Notes under the pieces: generated by a model
Told to the model about the DNA's origin: nothing
What the model saw: only the letters and a program-made list of their open reading frames with translations
The model's database searches: none
Source: Gordoniibacillus chartarius
GTDB lineage: Bacteria > Bacillota > Bacilli > Paenibacillales > NBRC-103111
Direction of reading: 5' to 3'
Assembly (NCBI RefSeq): GCF_042432825.1
Contig: NZ_JBHLWN010000031.1
Location: forward strand, 124,001-188,000
DNA: 64,000 bases
In this document: positions 43,693 to 52,225 of the stretch, in pieces
Position numbering within the stretch: position 1 is the stretch's first letter
Layout: each line of letters opens with the position of its first letter
Translations under genes and position numbers: made by a program

Positions 43693-44055
43693 GCTCCGGT
43701 AAATGCTCATCGTCATCCAGTTCATGAACTGCGTCGACTTGAGAGATAAAATATCGTTCACAATTTGATGCAGCGGCGGATACCCCTTCTTCTCATATTT
43801 GTCGCTGACGCAGTCCCACACTTCGCGCCCGGTCACGTGCTCGTACCCCAGCATCCGAAATTCCTCGGCTTTGCTGTTGCAAATATGCTCGATCATCTCG
43901 TTCAGCTCGCCGTCGCTGAGAAGCTCGCCGCCGGTTTCGCCGTCCGCTTGATCGTTTTGCCGATTCTCCCCGGCTTGTTCCGCTCCTTCAGGCGCTTCTT
44001 CAGTCGCTCCTTCAGCCGCTCCATCAGCAGGGATCACGTCATCGCGTTCATTCAT
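43681..44055 (-). CDS. Post-transcriptional regulator ComN-like (YrzD)
   Basis: About 124 residues. The N-terminal half is acidic and low in complexity (E-G-A-T-E-E-A-P-E-G-A-E-Q); the C-terminal half is the conserved ComN domain (H-V-T-G-R-E-V-W-D-C-V-S-D-K-Y, L-H-Q-I-V-N-D-I-L-S-L-K-S-T-Q-F-M-N-W-M-T). In B. subtilis ComN controls comE mRNA and sits in this same position beside secDF and spoVB. The ATG at 44055 follows GGAGG. The acidic N-terminal extension is longer than I expect for the family. Confidence 0.82.
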   Translation of the reverse strand: MNERDDVIPADGAAEGATEEAPEGAEQAGENRQNDQADGETGGELLSDGELNEMIEHICNSKAEEFRMLGYEHVTGREVWDCVSDKYEKKGYPPLHQIVNDILSLKSTQFMNWMTMSIYRSAQS

Positions 44056-44222
44056 CGCGTTTCCTCCGTTCCACAATGCCTCGCTTGTTACTTATGTACT
44101 TCTCCGAAGTATGCCCGTTTTCCTGCCTGCCCGGCCCCTTGTCCGCAAAATCTGTGCATGAGCTCCGCTAGTTTCCGCATATGGTTGTACAAGACTGTTT
44201 ATCGACGGAAGAGGGATGACGT

Positions 44223-45794
44223 GTGAGCAAGCAATCGTTTATTAAAGGGACATTGATCCTGCTCGCCGCCGGGCTGGTGAACCGTCTTCTCGGCTTTGTT
44301 CCGAGAATTACGCTCCCGCGCGTCATCGGCGCCGAGGGCGTCGGCCTGTATCAAATCGTATGGCCGTTCCTGATCGTCGTACTGACGTTCATCACCGGCG
44401 GTATTCCCGTCGCCGTCGCCAAGCTTGTAGCCGAAGCCGAGGCCGAGCGCAACGAAAGGCGCATCCGCAGCATTTTGAAGCTGGCGCTGGCGATCACATG
44501 CTCTTTGAGCGTACTCTTTACCGCACTTTGTCTGATCGGAGCGGAGTGGATTACAACCCGCCTGATGACGGACGACCGGGTGTATTACACGTTTCTGTGT
44601 ATGATCCCTATTATCGGCTTGATCGGCGTTTCTTCCGTCTTTCGAGGCTACTTCCAGGGCCGGCAAAATATGATTCCCACCGCGACATCGCAGACGGCGG
44701 AAACGATCGTGCGCATCATCATGATGCTGTCCGGCGCTTACGTGCTGCTCCCGTACGGCGTTGAGGTGGCTGCAGCCGGCGCCATGCTCGGCGTGCTTGC
44801 CGGCGAATTGGCCGGTTTGCTGCTGCTCCTGTATCATTACCGGGAAAGCGTCAAAGCAAGCGCACCGAAGGTACAAGCTACGATCGGCACGTCCACGTCG
44901 GTGCGGCGCCTGTCCGGCCTCAGACGAATGCTCAAAATTTCCGTCCCGATCACCGGCAGCAAGCTGGTCGGCGCCACGTCGTACTTGCTGGAATCCATTT
45001 TCATTACGCAAGCGCTGGCCGTGGCCGGCATTTCCACTGCGATGGCTACAGCACAGTACGGCGCCCTGCAAGGCATGGTCATTCCGATTTTACTGCTGCC
45101 GAGCGCGCTCACCTCGTCGCTTTCCGTATCGCTCATTCCATCCTTGTCCGAAGCGGCGGCCCGCAAAGATATGGACACGATCCATAAGCTGCTGCGCCAG
45201 TCGCTGCGCCTGGCCCTTGTATCGGGAGCGCCGTTCGGCGTACTGATGTATGTACTCGCCGATCCGATCTGCGTCTACCTGTATAACCAGCCGAATGTCG
45301 GCGTACTGCTCAAGATGATGGCTCCCGTCGCCGTGTTCATTTATTTTCAAGCACCGCTGCAGGCCGCTCTTCAAGCGCTGGACCGCCCAGGCTCCGCTCT
45401 GGTCAACACCTTGATCGGCTCGGTTATCAAGCTCGGCCTCATCGCCTTACTGGCGAGCAAGCCGGAGCTAGGAATTAAGGGCGCCGTCTTCGCCATCAAC
45501 GTCAACATCGTGCTGGTTACGCTGCTGCATTGGAGCAGTGTCGTAAGAGCCTTGAAATTTTCGATGAATTTGCCCGATTTCGTCAAGATCGGTGCGGCGA
45601 TGGCCGTGAGCGGCCTTAGCAGCTACGCCGTGATGGCTGTAGGCTGGACGGACAGCGGATGGATCCGGTTCCTGAGCTCGGCTGCACTCGGTATGACCGT
45701 GTATGTGATGATGGTCGTCTGGATGGGGCTGATCGATACGTCGGACGTACAGCGCATGAAGCGTTGGGGACGGAAGATTTGGCGTAGAACGTAA
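44223..45794 (+). CDS. spoVB: Stage V sporulation protein B (lipid-linked polysaccharide flippase family)
   Basis: 523 residues, MATE/MurJ-like superfamily with about 14 membrane helices: G-L-V-N-R-L-L-G-F-V-P-R-I at the start and V-F-R-G-Y-F-Q-G-R-Q-N-M at helix 4. Required for spore cortex synthesis in B. subtilis, probably moving lipid-linked precursors. The start is GTG about seven bases after AGAGGGATG. Convergent with the DUF421 gene. Confidence 0.92.
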   Translation: MSKQSFIKGTLILLAAGLVNRLLGFVPRITLPRVIGAEGVGLYQIVWPFLIVVLTFITGGIPVAVAKLVAEAEAERNERRIRSILKLALAITCSLSVLFTALCLIGAEWITTRLMTDDRVYYTFLCMIPIIGLIGVSSVFRGYFQGRQNMIPTATSQTAETIVRIIMMLSGAYVLLPYGVEVAAAGAMLGVLAGELAGLLLLLYHYRESVKASAPKVQATIGTSTSVRRLSGLRRMLKISVPITGSKLVGATSYLLESIFITQALAVAGISTAMATAQYGALQGMVIPILLLPSALTSSLSVSLIPSLSEAAARKDMDTIHKLLRQSLRLALVSGAPFGVLMYVLADPICVYLYNQPNVGVLLKMMAPVAVFIYFQAPLQAALQALDRPGSALVNTLIGSVIKLGLIALLASKPELGIKGAVFAINVNIVLVTLLHWSSVVRALKFSMNLPDFVKIGAAMAVSGLSSYAVMAVGWTDSGWIRFLSSAALGMTVYVMMVVWMGLIDTSDVQRMKRWGRKIWRRT

Positions 45795-45843
45795 ACTGCT
45801 TGTATTTGAGCCCCCCTTCCCCATAACTTTCATATACAAAATC

Positions 45844-45861
45844 AGGGCGCCCGGGCGCCCT
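45844..45861. terminator. GC-rich palindrome between spoVB and the DUF421 gene
   Basis: AGGGCGCCCGGGCGCCCT is a perfect 18-base palindrome directly after the DUF421 stop. On the minus strand it is followed by GATTTTG, on the plus strand by TTTC; probably a shared terminator. Confidence 0.6.
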
Positions 45862-45862
45862 T

Positions 45863-46594
45863 TCACCGTTTCCGATCCATAAAAATTCGTCCCCTGTGAT
45901 CAATCGAGCAGAAGAACACTTCCTTGAAATCTTTGGCGCCTTTCGCTTGAATTTCGTTCTTGAGCCAAAAGCGGGTTTTCCCGAGCTTGGCCAAGTTGTC
46001 GTCCTGCACCTTGCCGTCCATAATGAGCGGCAGCGGCAGTCCTTCGTACCGGATCGCCGGCGGTCCCGGCGGCGCTTCGCCGCGCCGTTCCTGTCCCGAA
46101 GGCTCGCGGGAAGCGGCGGCGGGTGCCGAGCCGGCCTTGCCGAACTCCTCCTTCGTGAGCGTCGTCAGCTTGCCGGACGGCTCCAGGATGGCAAATTCGA
46201 CGTCGGCGACGTTGGCGACCCGGTTCTCGCGCAGCTGCAGAAGAAGGTCGTCCAGGTTGTAGCGCTGCTTCGCCATCTCCTCGCGGTTCAGCTTACCGTT
46301 CTCAATGACATAGCTCGGCTTGCCGTCCACCCAATCCCTCAGCTTCTTGCTCTTGAGACTCAAATACGCCATCGTAATTTGAATCGCAACAAGAATCAGC
46401 ATCGGGTATATCGCGTCAGACAGCGGCCTTTGCATATCCTCCAGGACGAACACCGCGATCTCGGCGATCATGATCGAGATGACGAGATCGAACAAGGACA
46501 GCTTGCCGATTTCCCTCTTCCCCATCATTCGCAGCACCATGAACACGACGACGTACATGACGACGGTGCGTAAAAAAACGGCCAGAAATCCCAA
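45863..46594 (-). CDS. DUF421 membrane protein (YrbG/YetF-like)
   Basis: About 243 residues: three N-terminal membrane helices (V-V-M-Y-V-V-V-F-M-V-L-R-M-M-G-K-R-E-I-G-K-L) and a cytoplasmic domain with D-G-K-P-S-Y-V-I-E-N-G-K and L-L-L-Q-L-R-E-N-R-V. An Ala/Gly/Pro-rich insert (A-P-A-A-A-S-R-E-P-S-G-Q-E-R-R-G-E-A-P-P-G-P-P) interrupts the C-terminal domain. The family was named from the YetF structure; function unknown. A TTG nine bases after GGGAGG is the likely start. Confidence 0.85.
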   Translation of the reverse strand: MGFLAVFLRTVVMYVVVFMVLRMMGKREIGKLSLFDLVISIMIAEIAVFVLEDMQRPLSDAIYPMLILVAIQITMAYLSLKSKKLRDWVDGKPSYVIENGKLNREEMAKQRYNLDDLLLQLRENRVANVADVEFAILEPSGKLTTLTKEEFGKAGSAPAAASREPSGQERRGEAPPGPPAIRYEGLPLPLIMDGKVQDDNLAKLGKTRFWLKNEIQAKGAKDFKEVFFCSIDHRGRIFMDRKR

Positions 46595-46696
46595 GTTGAC
46601 CCGCCTCCCGGTAAGGTTATCGAGTTTACTGGTATTCTGACCGTTCCTTGGATGCGCCATGCGGCTGAAGCGTTGTTGAAATGCTGGCAGCGCTCC

Positions 46697-48004
46697 CTAT
46701 TGCAGGAGCGTATACAGCGTGGCGAGCGCCAGACCGCCGGCTGCGGCCGGGGCGCTCCAGCGCAGGAAGTCGGCGACGGTCGCCGACTCCTTGGCGCGCG
46801 CCGCCATCGCGATGGCGGCGACGTTGCCCGGGGCGCCGAGCGGCGATGCCGCGGCGCCGAGGGCGGTGCCGAGCGCGAGCGCCCAGTAGAGCGGATGCAG
46901 CTGCGCTGCATCCGCTGCTGCGGCGGGCACGACGCCGGCGAGCGCCGGGATCAGCTGCACGAGCAGTGCAGCTACGGGCAGCGGGCCGAGCGCCCCCGCC
47001 AGCAGGGCGCTCAGCCACAGCAGCAGCACGGCGAGCAGCGGCAGCGAGCCGGCGGACAGCTCGGCGGCGCCTTGCGCGAGCGCGTGGATGACGCCGGTTT
47101 CAGCCAACGCCCCGGCAAGCACGAATAAGCCAAGCAGCGACGAGGCGGTGCGCCAGTCCACATCCTCGACAAGCTCCCGCACGTCATACCGCTTGCGGCT
47201 GAATGCGACAAGTGCGGCCGCGGCAATCAGCGCAACCCATCCCGGGTGCACCGGCAGCCAGTGATGCAGCAGGAACACAAGCGTAACGCCCCCCAGCGCG
47301 ACGGCGCTGCCGCGCAGCAGCACCGGTTCGCGAAGCCAAGCCCGCGGCTTCCATTCCGCTGCGTCGAGCAGCAGCTCCGGCCTGGCGCGGCCCCGGTAGA
47401 TGATGGCCATGATTGCAGTAAAGGCGACCAGCAGGGCAAGCGCCGGCAAGCCGATATGAAGCAATATATCTATGTAAGTAAACGAATGGGCGGCGCTGAT
47501 CAGCATATTGACCGGCGAGCCGTTCAGCGTGACGATCCCGCCGAGCGATGCTGCCAGCATTTGGCCGAACAGCAGCGGCGAACGCCTTAAACCGAGCAGG
47601 CTGCCAAGCTGGAGACCGACCGGAATAAGCGTCAGCACAGCGGCCACCGGGTCCAGCAGCGCTCCCGCCGCTCCTGTCGCCAAGAGCAGCAGGCCGACCG
47701 TGCGGCCTGGTCCTCCGCCGCCGGCTCTCGTCAAGAGGACGGCAAGAACCGCCATCAGTCCCGATTTTTGCGCGACGCCGGCGATCGCCGACATGCCGAT
47801 CACGAGCGCAATGAACGGCAGATGGAGCCATTTCGCAAGACTGGACAGCGGGACGGCGCCGATCAGAATGACGGCGGCGGCACCCAATATAGCGACGAGC
47901 CCGCGATGCCATCGTTCCCATATGAATAAAAATACGATTGCCGCAAACACAACCGCAGCGCCCGCCGTTTGCCAAGCAGCCGCTTGTGCAGAAATTTCGT
48001 ACAT
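46697..48004 (-). CDS. SLC13/ArsB/NhaD-type ion transporter
   Basis: About 435 residues with eleven or so membrane helices in the ion-transporter superfamily arrangement: L-V-I-G-M-S-A-I-A-G-V-A-Q-K-S-G-L, G-G-I-V-T-L-N-G-S-P-V-N-M-L-I at the first re-entrant region, and A-A-S-P-L-G-A-P-G-N-V-A-A-I-A near the end. The N-G-S-P and G-A-P-G-N pair resembles the substrate loops of this superfamily. The ATG follows AGAGGAG. The substrate may be anion, dicarboxylate or Na+/H+. The C-terminal third is markedly richer in GC and alanine than its neighbours. Confidence 0.8.
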   Translation of the reverse strand: MYEISAQAAAWQTAGAAVVFAAIVFLFIWERWHRGLVAILGAAAVILIGAVPLSSLAKWLHLPFIALVIGMSAIAGVAQKSGLMAVLAVLLTRAGGGGPGRTVGLLLLATGAAGALLDPVAAVLTLIPVGLQLGSLLGLRRSPLLFGQMLAASLGGIVTLNGSPVNMLISAAHSFTYIDILLHIGLPALALLVAFTAIMAIIYRGRARPELLLDAAEWKPRAWLREPVLLRGSAVALGGVTLVFLLHHWLPVHPGWVALIAAAALVAFSRKRYDVRELVEDVDWRTASSLLGLFVLAGALAETGVIHALAQGAAELSAGSLPLLAVLLLWLSALLAGALGPLPVAALLVQLIPALAGVVPAAAADAAQLHPLYWALALGTALGAAASPLGAPGNVAAIAMAARAKESATVADFLRWSAPAAAGGLALATLYTLLQ

Positions 48005-48139
48005 GGTGCAACTCCTCTCTTGTCGCAAATTATACAGGACACAGCGGAAAGGCGTCCATAATCTTGTACTATTTTTATGAGCTTGACCATAAGATGATGA
48101 CAAATCCATGCACGGTCGAAAGGAACGGTGGTCTCGCTT

Positions 48140-48529
48140 ATGAATCCGATCAATAAGGTCAATCAAGTCCGCATCGCTTCACCGCTGCTGTCCGGATTGC
48201 TGTATGCCTTTGTCATGATGGCTGCCGGTACGTTAATTGTGTCGCTTCTGCTGCTGTGGTCCAATGTGCAGGAAAGCTCTTTACCTACATACGGCAAAAT
48301 CGTTCACGGCCTGTCCATCTTCATCGGCGGCTGGGTAGCCGGGAAGCGTTCCGGCAGCCGCGGCTGGTATCAAGGCGGCATACTCGGGGCGCTGTACGCC
48401 GTAACGGTCGGCATCGTCGGCTTCCTCGCATTCGACAACAGCTTGAATTGGGCGGCGCTCGCGCTGCTTGGCGGCGCCTTTGCGGCGGGGGCGCTTGGCG
48501 GAATGCTGGGGGTCAACACACGGAAATAA
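48140..48529 (+). CDS. YrzE-like TIGR04086 family membrane protein
   Basis: About 129 residues with four membrane helices (L-L-Y-A-F-V-M-M-A-A-G-T-L-I, G-L-S-I-F-I-G-G-W-V-A-G-K-R, L-Y-A-V-T-V-G-I-V-G-F-L, L-L-G-G-A-F-A-A-G-A-L-G-G-M-L-G). The glycine-rich helices and the position near yajC and spoVB match B. subtilis yrzE. Start ATG 48140; a GTG at 48128 is closer to AAAGGA and cannot be excluded. Function unknown. Confidence 0.82.
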   Translation: MNPINKVNQVRIASPLLSGLLYAFVMMAAGTLIVSLLLLWSNVQESSLPTYGKIVHGLSIFIGGWVAGKRSGSRGWYQGGILGALYAVTVGIVGFLAFDNSLNWAALALLGGAFAAGALGGMLGVNTRK

Positions 48530-48603
48530 ATATGTAGAGTTTGTAAACTCTCCTTGTCCGGTGTAATATAAAGAAATCGTAAACACCGCAGGGGGAACTT
48601 CAG

Positions 48604-49443
48604 ATGACGCTCTTTCAATCGATGACGCAAGCCACGATCTATATGGCCGTCACGGTTTTTTTTCTGCTGTTTGTGTCGCTCCGTACGAACCCTCTCGCTC
48701 CTATCGGCAGCTTTATTCAGGAGATGATACGGTCGCGCAAATACCGGCTTCATTTTGTCATGATGTGCAGCGTTATGTTTATTAATAAAATCGAGCTGTG
48801 GATTGAGGAGCATATGCCCTCCCGTTCCGACTTTACGCCGTTCGTGTCGAGGCTGGAAGGAGATTTCGTCGCCAAGCTGCAGCACACGCTGGAGCAGCCG
48901 TGGCTGACGGCGCTGTCCGCGTACGCCTATGTCGTCGTTTTCCCGGTGCTTATCTTTGCTGCGATCGGCATTTACACGTACGGCAAACAGGTCAAGCTCG
49001 TGTATGCCATCTGCTATGCGCTGTTGTTGAACTACATGATAGCGATTCCGTTCTACTTGTTTTTTCCGGTCAATGAGGTGTGGTCGTTCCATCCGCAGGT
49101 GCGGTTTCTCATGCTGGACGTGTTTCCGACGTTCGAGACGCAGTACCGCTCGATGTCGGGACTCGACAATTGCTTTCCTAGCCTGCATACGTCAATCTCC
49201 GTTGCGATGGCACTGATCGCATTAAGATCGAATAACCGTTTCTGGAAATGGTTCTGCTGCGCGGCTGCGGCGTTTATCATATTCACGATCTTCTATCTCG
49301 GCATTCACTGGCTGTTCGATATGTGCGGCGGCTTGCTGCTCGGCGGGTTTACCGCGGCGATGGCGCTGCTGTGGAGCGAAGGCCGTACGGCGTTCGGCGT
49401 CTCATGGATGCCCCAGAGAGTGAGGGAACGGTTTACCAAGTAA
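48604..49443 (+). CDS. PAP2 / Aur1-like phosphatase family membrane protein
   Basis: 279 residues, about six membrane helices. Active-site motifs of the PAP2/Aur1 type: N-C-F-P-S-L-H-T-S near residue 193 and Y-L-G-I-H-W-L-F-D near 238. Such proteins dephosphorylate lipid phosphates (undecaprenyl diphosphate, phosphatidate) or transfer inositol phosphate. AGGGGG is eight bases before the ATG. Terminator follows. Confidence 0.88.
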   Translation: MTLFQSMTQATIYMAVTVFFLLFVSLRTNPLAPIGSFIQEMIRSRKYRLHFVMMCSVMFINKIELWIEEHMPSRSDFTPFVSRLEGDFVAKLQHTLEQPWLTALSAYAYVVVFPVLIFAAIGIYTYGKQVKLVYAICYALLLNYMIAIPFYLFFPVNEVWSFHPQVRFLMLDVFPTFETQYRSMSGLDNCFPSLHTSISVAMALIALRSNNRFWKWFCCAAAAFIIFTIFYLGIHWLFDMCGGLLLGGFTAAMALLWSEGRTAFGVSWMPQRVRERFTK

Positions 49444-49459
49444 ACGGCTGTTCGGATGC

Positions 49460-49488
49460 GCCCTTCTCCAGTTGGAGAGGGGCTTTTT
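49460..49488 (+). terminator. PAP2 gene terminator
   Basis: GCCCTTCTCC and GGAGAGGGGC pair around AGTT and are followed by TTTTT, 17 bases after the stop. Confidence 0.82.
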
Positions 49489-49545
49489 GCTGCGTACATC
49501 GATGAAGCGGGATTCCGGTAGTTTCCTTTTTTAACCCGCAACAAA

Positions 49546-49575
49546 AAAACAAGCACCCCGAAGGATGCTCGTTTC
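49546..49575 (-). terminator. Terminator of the ruvC...yajC operon
   Basis: On the minus strand GAGCATCC, a TTCG tetraloop, GGGTGCTT and then TTTTTTT. It ends the long leftward unit about 46 bases after the yajC stop. Confidence 0.85.
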
Positions 49576-49620
49576 GTATACGCTGTCGGAATCATCCGAA
49601 TACGCCTTCGATGTATCCGT

Positions 49621-49959
49621 TTACTCGCTCTTCGAAGCGGGAGACGGAGCCGACGCCGTCACGGAGTTGATTGCGGAGCGGTCAAACGTCATGCGGGTCA
49701 CATCGTTGACGCGGAGCACGACGGTATCGTCGGTAATTTCTTGAATCGTACCATGCAAACCGCCGATCGTTACGACTTTGTCGCCCTTCTTCAGCGAGTT
49801 CAGCATTTGATTGCGTGTTTTCTGACGCTTTTGCTGAGGACGAATGAGCAGGAAGTACAGTACTACGAACATGAGGACAAGCGGTCCCCACGTGTAGAGC
49901 AAGCTCGTCGTCGTGTCAGCCGGTGCAGCCGGGTCGGCAGCTAGTAAAATGGTATTCAT
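49621..49959 (-). CDS. yajC: Preprotein translocase subunit YajC
   Basis: 112 residues: one membrane helix (L-V-L-M-F-V-V-L-Y-F-L-L-I-R-P-Q-Q-K-R) with the typical R-P-Q-x-K motif, then L-K-K-G-D-K-V-V-T-I-G-G-L-H-G. Accessory component of SecDF. Fifteen bases after tgt. Confidence 0.95.
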   Translation of the reverse strand: MNTILLAADPAAPADTTTSLLYTWGPLVLMFVVLYFLLIRPQQKRQKTRNQMLNSLKKGDKVVTIGGLHGTIQEITDDTVVLRVNDVTRMTFDRSAINSVTASAPSPASKSE

Positions 49960-49974
49960 CTGAACCCACCCTTT

Positions 49975-51108
49975 CTAGAATCCTTTGTCATTGTCGTTCA
50001 GCCCGTAACGGGCGAAGAACTCGTCGCGGAAATCGAGCAGCCGATCTTCCTGAATCGCTTGCCGCACGTTCTTCATCAGCTCTTGAAGAAAATGCAAATT
50101 ATGATACGTCGTGAGCCTGATGCCGAACGTCTCGTCCGCTTTGATTAAATGACGAATGTACGCGCGGCTGTAGTTCCGGCACGTGTAGCACGAGCATTCC
50201 GGATCGAGCGGACCGAAGTCTTCCGCATACTTCTGGTTGCGGATAACGAGTCTGCCGCCCGACGTCATGCATGTCCCGTTGCGCGCAATACGCGTCGGCA
50301 GCACGCAGTCGAACATATCGATGCCCCGGATGGAGCCCTCGATCAATGCGTCCGGCGAACCTACCCCCATCAAATACCGGGGCTTGTGCTGCGGCAGCAG
50401 CGGCGTCGTATAGTCGAGCACCTCATACATGACGTGCTTGGGCTCGCCCACACTGAGTCCTCCAATAGCATAACCCGGGAAATCCATGGAAGTCAAATCG
50501 GCGGCACTCTGTTTGCGCAGGTCCTCGAAAGCGCCTCCTTGCACGATGGCGAACAAGCCTTGATCGTCTTTGCGGGCATGGCTGGCCAGGCAGCGCTCGG
50601 CCCAACGGCTCGTCCGCTCCGTCGACGCCTTAACATATTCATATGTCGCTGGGTACGGCGGACATTCATCAAATGCCATCATAATATCCGAACCGAGCGC
50701 GTTCTGAATTTCCATCGCCTTCTCCGGCGACAGAAACAGCTTGTCCCCGTTCAGATGGGAGCGGAATTCGACGCCTTCCTCGCTGATTTTGCGGTTTTCG
50801 CTAAGGCTGAACACCTGAAAACCGCCGCTGTCGGTCAGAATCGCCCGATCCCAGTTCATGAACTTATGCAATCCGCCGGCTTTGCGGATCGTCTCATGCC
50901 CCGGCCGCAGGAACAGATGGTAGGTGTTGCTGAGAATGATCCCCGCGCCCATCTCCTTCACTTCTTCCGGGCTCATCGTCTTGACGGTCGCCTGCGTCCC
51001 GACCGGCATGAACGCCGGCGTATCGAACGAGCCGTGAGGCGTATGCACGCGGCCCAATCTTGCGCCGGACTGCTTGCACGTCTTGATATGTTCGTAAGTA
51101 ATAGCCAT
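49975..51108 (-). CDS. tgt: Queuine/preQ1 tRNA-guanine transglycosylase
   Basis: About 377 residues. Exchanges G34 for preQ1 in GUN-anticodon tRNAs. General acid/base aspartate in L-T-D-S-G-G-F-Q-V-F, nucleophile aspartate in D-M-F-D-C-V-L-P-T-R, zinc site C-S-C-Y-T-C with a later histidine. The ATG at 51108 has a modest GGACGTGA site. Between queA and yajC, as in most bacteria. Confidence 0.97.
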   Translation of the reverse strand: MAITYEHIKTCKQSGARLGRVHTPHGSFDTPAFMPVGTQATVKTMSPEEVKEMGAGIILSNTYHLFLRPGHETIRKAGGLHKFMNWDRAILTDSGGFQVFSLSENRKISEEGVEFRSHLNGDKLFLSPEKAMEIQNALGSDIMMAFDECPPYPATYEYVKASTERTSRWAERCLASHARKDDQGLFAIVQGGAFEDLRKQSAADLTSMDFPGYAIGGLSVGEPKHVMYEVLDYTTPLLPQHKPRYLMGVGSPDALIEGSIRGIDMFDCVLPTRIARNGTCMTSGGRLVIRNQKYAEDFGPLDPECSCYTCRNYSRAYIRHLIKADETFGIRLTTYHNLHFLQELMKNVRQAIQEDRLLDFRDEFFARYGLNDNDKGF

Positions 51109-51129
51109 TCTGATCACGTCCGCTTCTGG

Positions 51130-52224
51130 TTAATAAATGAACATGGCATCGCCGAAGGAGAAAAACCGATATCTCCGCTCCACCGCCTCGCGGTAAGCAG
51201 CCAGCACCTGTTCCCGTCCGGCCAAAGCGCTGATCATCATAATCAGCGTCGACTTCGGCAAATGGAAGTTTGTCAGCAGCGAGTCGACGACGCGAAACGT
51301 ATAACCCGGGTAGATGAAAATGCTCGTCCACCCCTGCATCGCGCGAATCGGCGTTCCTTCTTCCTCGCACCGCTGCCCCACCGTCTCCAGCGTCCGTGCC
51401 GACGTCGTACCTACGGCGATGACACGCCGGCCGGCGGCTCTCGTCTCGTTTATCAGCGCCGCCGTCTCCTCCGGCATCACATAAAACTCCGCATGCATCT
51501 CATGCTCCTCCAGCGTCTCCACCGACACCGGACGGAACGTGCCGAGACCGACATGCAGCGTCACGTAAGCGAGGCGAACACCGTTATCTACCAGCTTGCC
51601 CAAAAACTCCTCGGTAAAATGCAGCCCGGCCGTAGGCGCCGCCGCCGACCCTTCATGCTTCGCGTATACCGTCTGGTACCGTTCACGATCCGGAAGCGTT
51701 TCTTTAATGTACGGAGGAAGCGGCATATGGCCTAGCCGGTCCAGCAGCTCATTGAAGATGCCGCGGTATTCAAAACGGACGATGCGTCCGCCCATGTCCA
51801 GCTCCTCTTCGACGATCGCCGTCAGCAGCGGATTCGGAATGACGCTCCGTACGTCGCCATCTCCCTCCCCCTGTACCGTTTCGACGGATTCGCCGAAATC
51901 GATCACGGCGCCAACGCGCAGCCGCTTCCCCGGCTTCGCCAGCGTTTCCCAGCGGTCGCTGCCGAGAGATTTGAGCAGCAGCAGCTCCGCCTTCGCTCCG
52001 GTGTCCCGCTTGACGCCAAAAAGCCGGGCGGGAATGACTCGCGTATCGTTCAACACGAGCAGGTCGCCGGCTTGTATGTACTGCAGCAAATCTTCAAATT
52101 GACGATGCTCCGTCTCGCCCGTCGCCTTATTCAAGGCGAGCAGCCGGGACGATGTCCGATTCGCAAGAGGCGTCTGAGCGATCAGTTCCTCCGGCAAATC
52201 GAAATCAAACAGGTCCACGTTCAT
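51130..52224 (-). CDS. queA: S-adenosylmethionine:tRNA ribosyltransferase-isomerase QueA
   Basis: 364 residues; turns preQ1-tRNA into epoxyqueuosine-tRNA. Typical starts and motifs: F-D-F-D-L-P-E-E-L-I-A-Q-T-P, L-V-L-N-D-T-R-V-I-P-A-R-L, P-T-A-G-L-H-F-T and T-N-F-H-L-P-K-S-T-L. Its start is one base from the stop of the SpoIID-like gene, so they are probably translated together. Confidence 0.97.
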   Translation of the reverse strand: MNVDLFDFDLPEELIAQTPLANRTSSRLLALNKATGETEHRQFEDLLQYIQAGDLLVLNDTRVIPARLFGVKRDTGAKAELLLLKSLGSDRWETLAKPGKRLRVGAVIDFGESVETVQGEGDGDVRSVIPNPLLTAIVEEELDMGGRIVRFEYRGIFNELLDRLGHMPLPPYIKETLPDRERYQTVYAKHEGSAAAPTAGLHFTEEFLGKLVDNGVRLAYVTLHVGLGTFRPVSVETLEEHEMHAEFYVMPEETAALINETRAAGRRVIAVGTTSARTLETVGQRCEEEGTPIRAMQGWTSIFIYPGYTFRVVDSLLTNFHLPKSTLIMMISALAGREQVLAAYREAVERRYRFFSFGDAMFIY

Positions 52225-52225
52225 T

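Noticed and set aside
49923..50114. Short plus-strand frame at the yajC-tgt junction
   Set aside because: Overlaps two real genes on the other strand and has no start signal.
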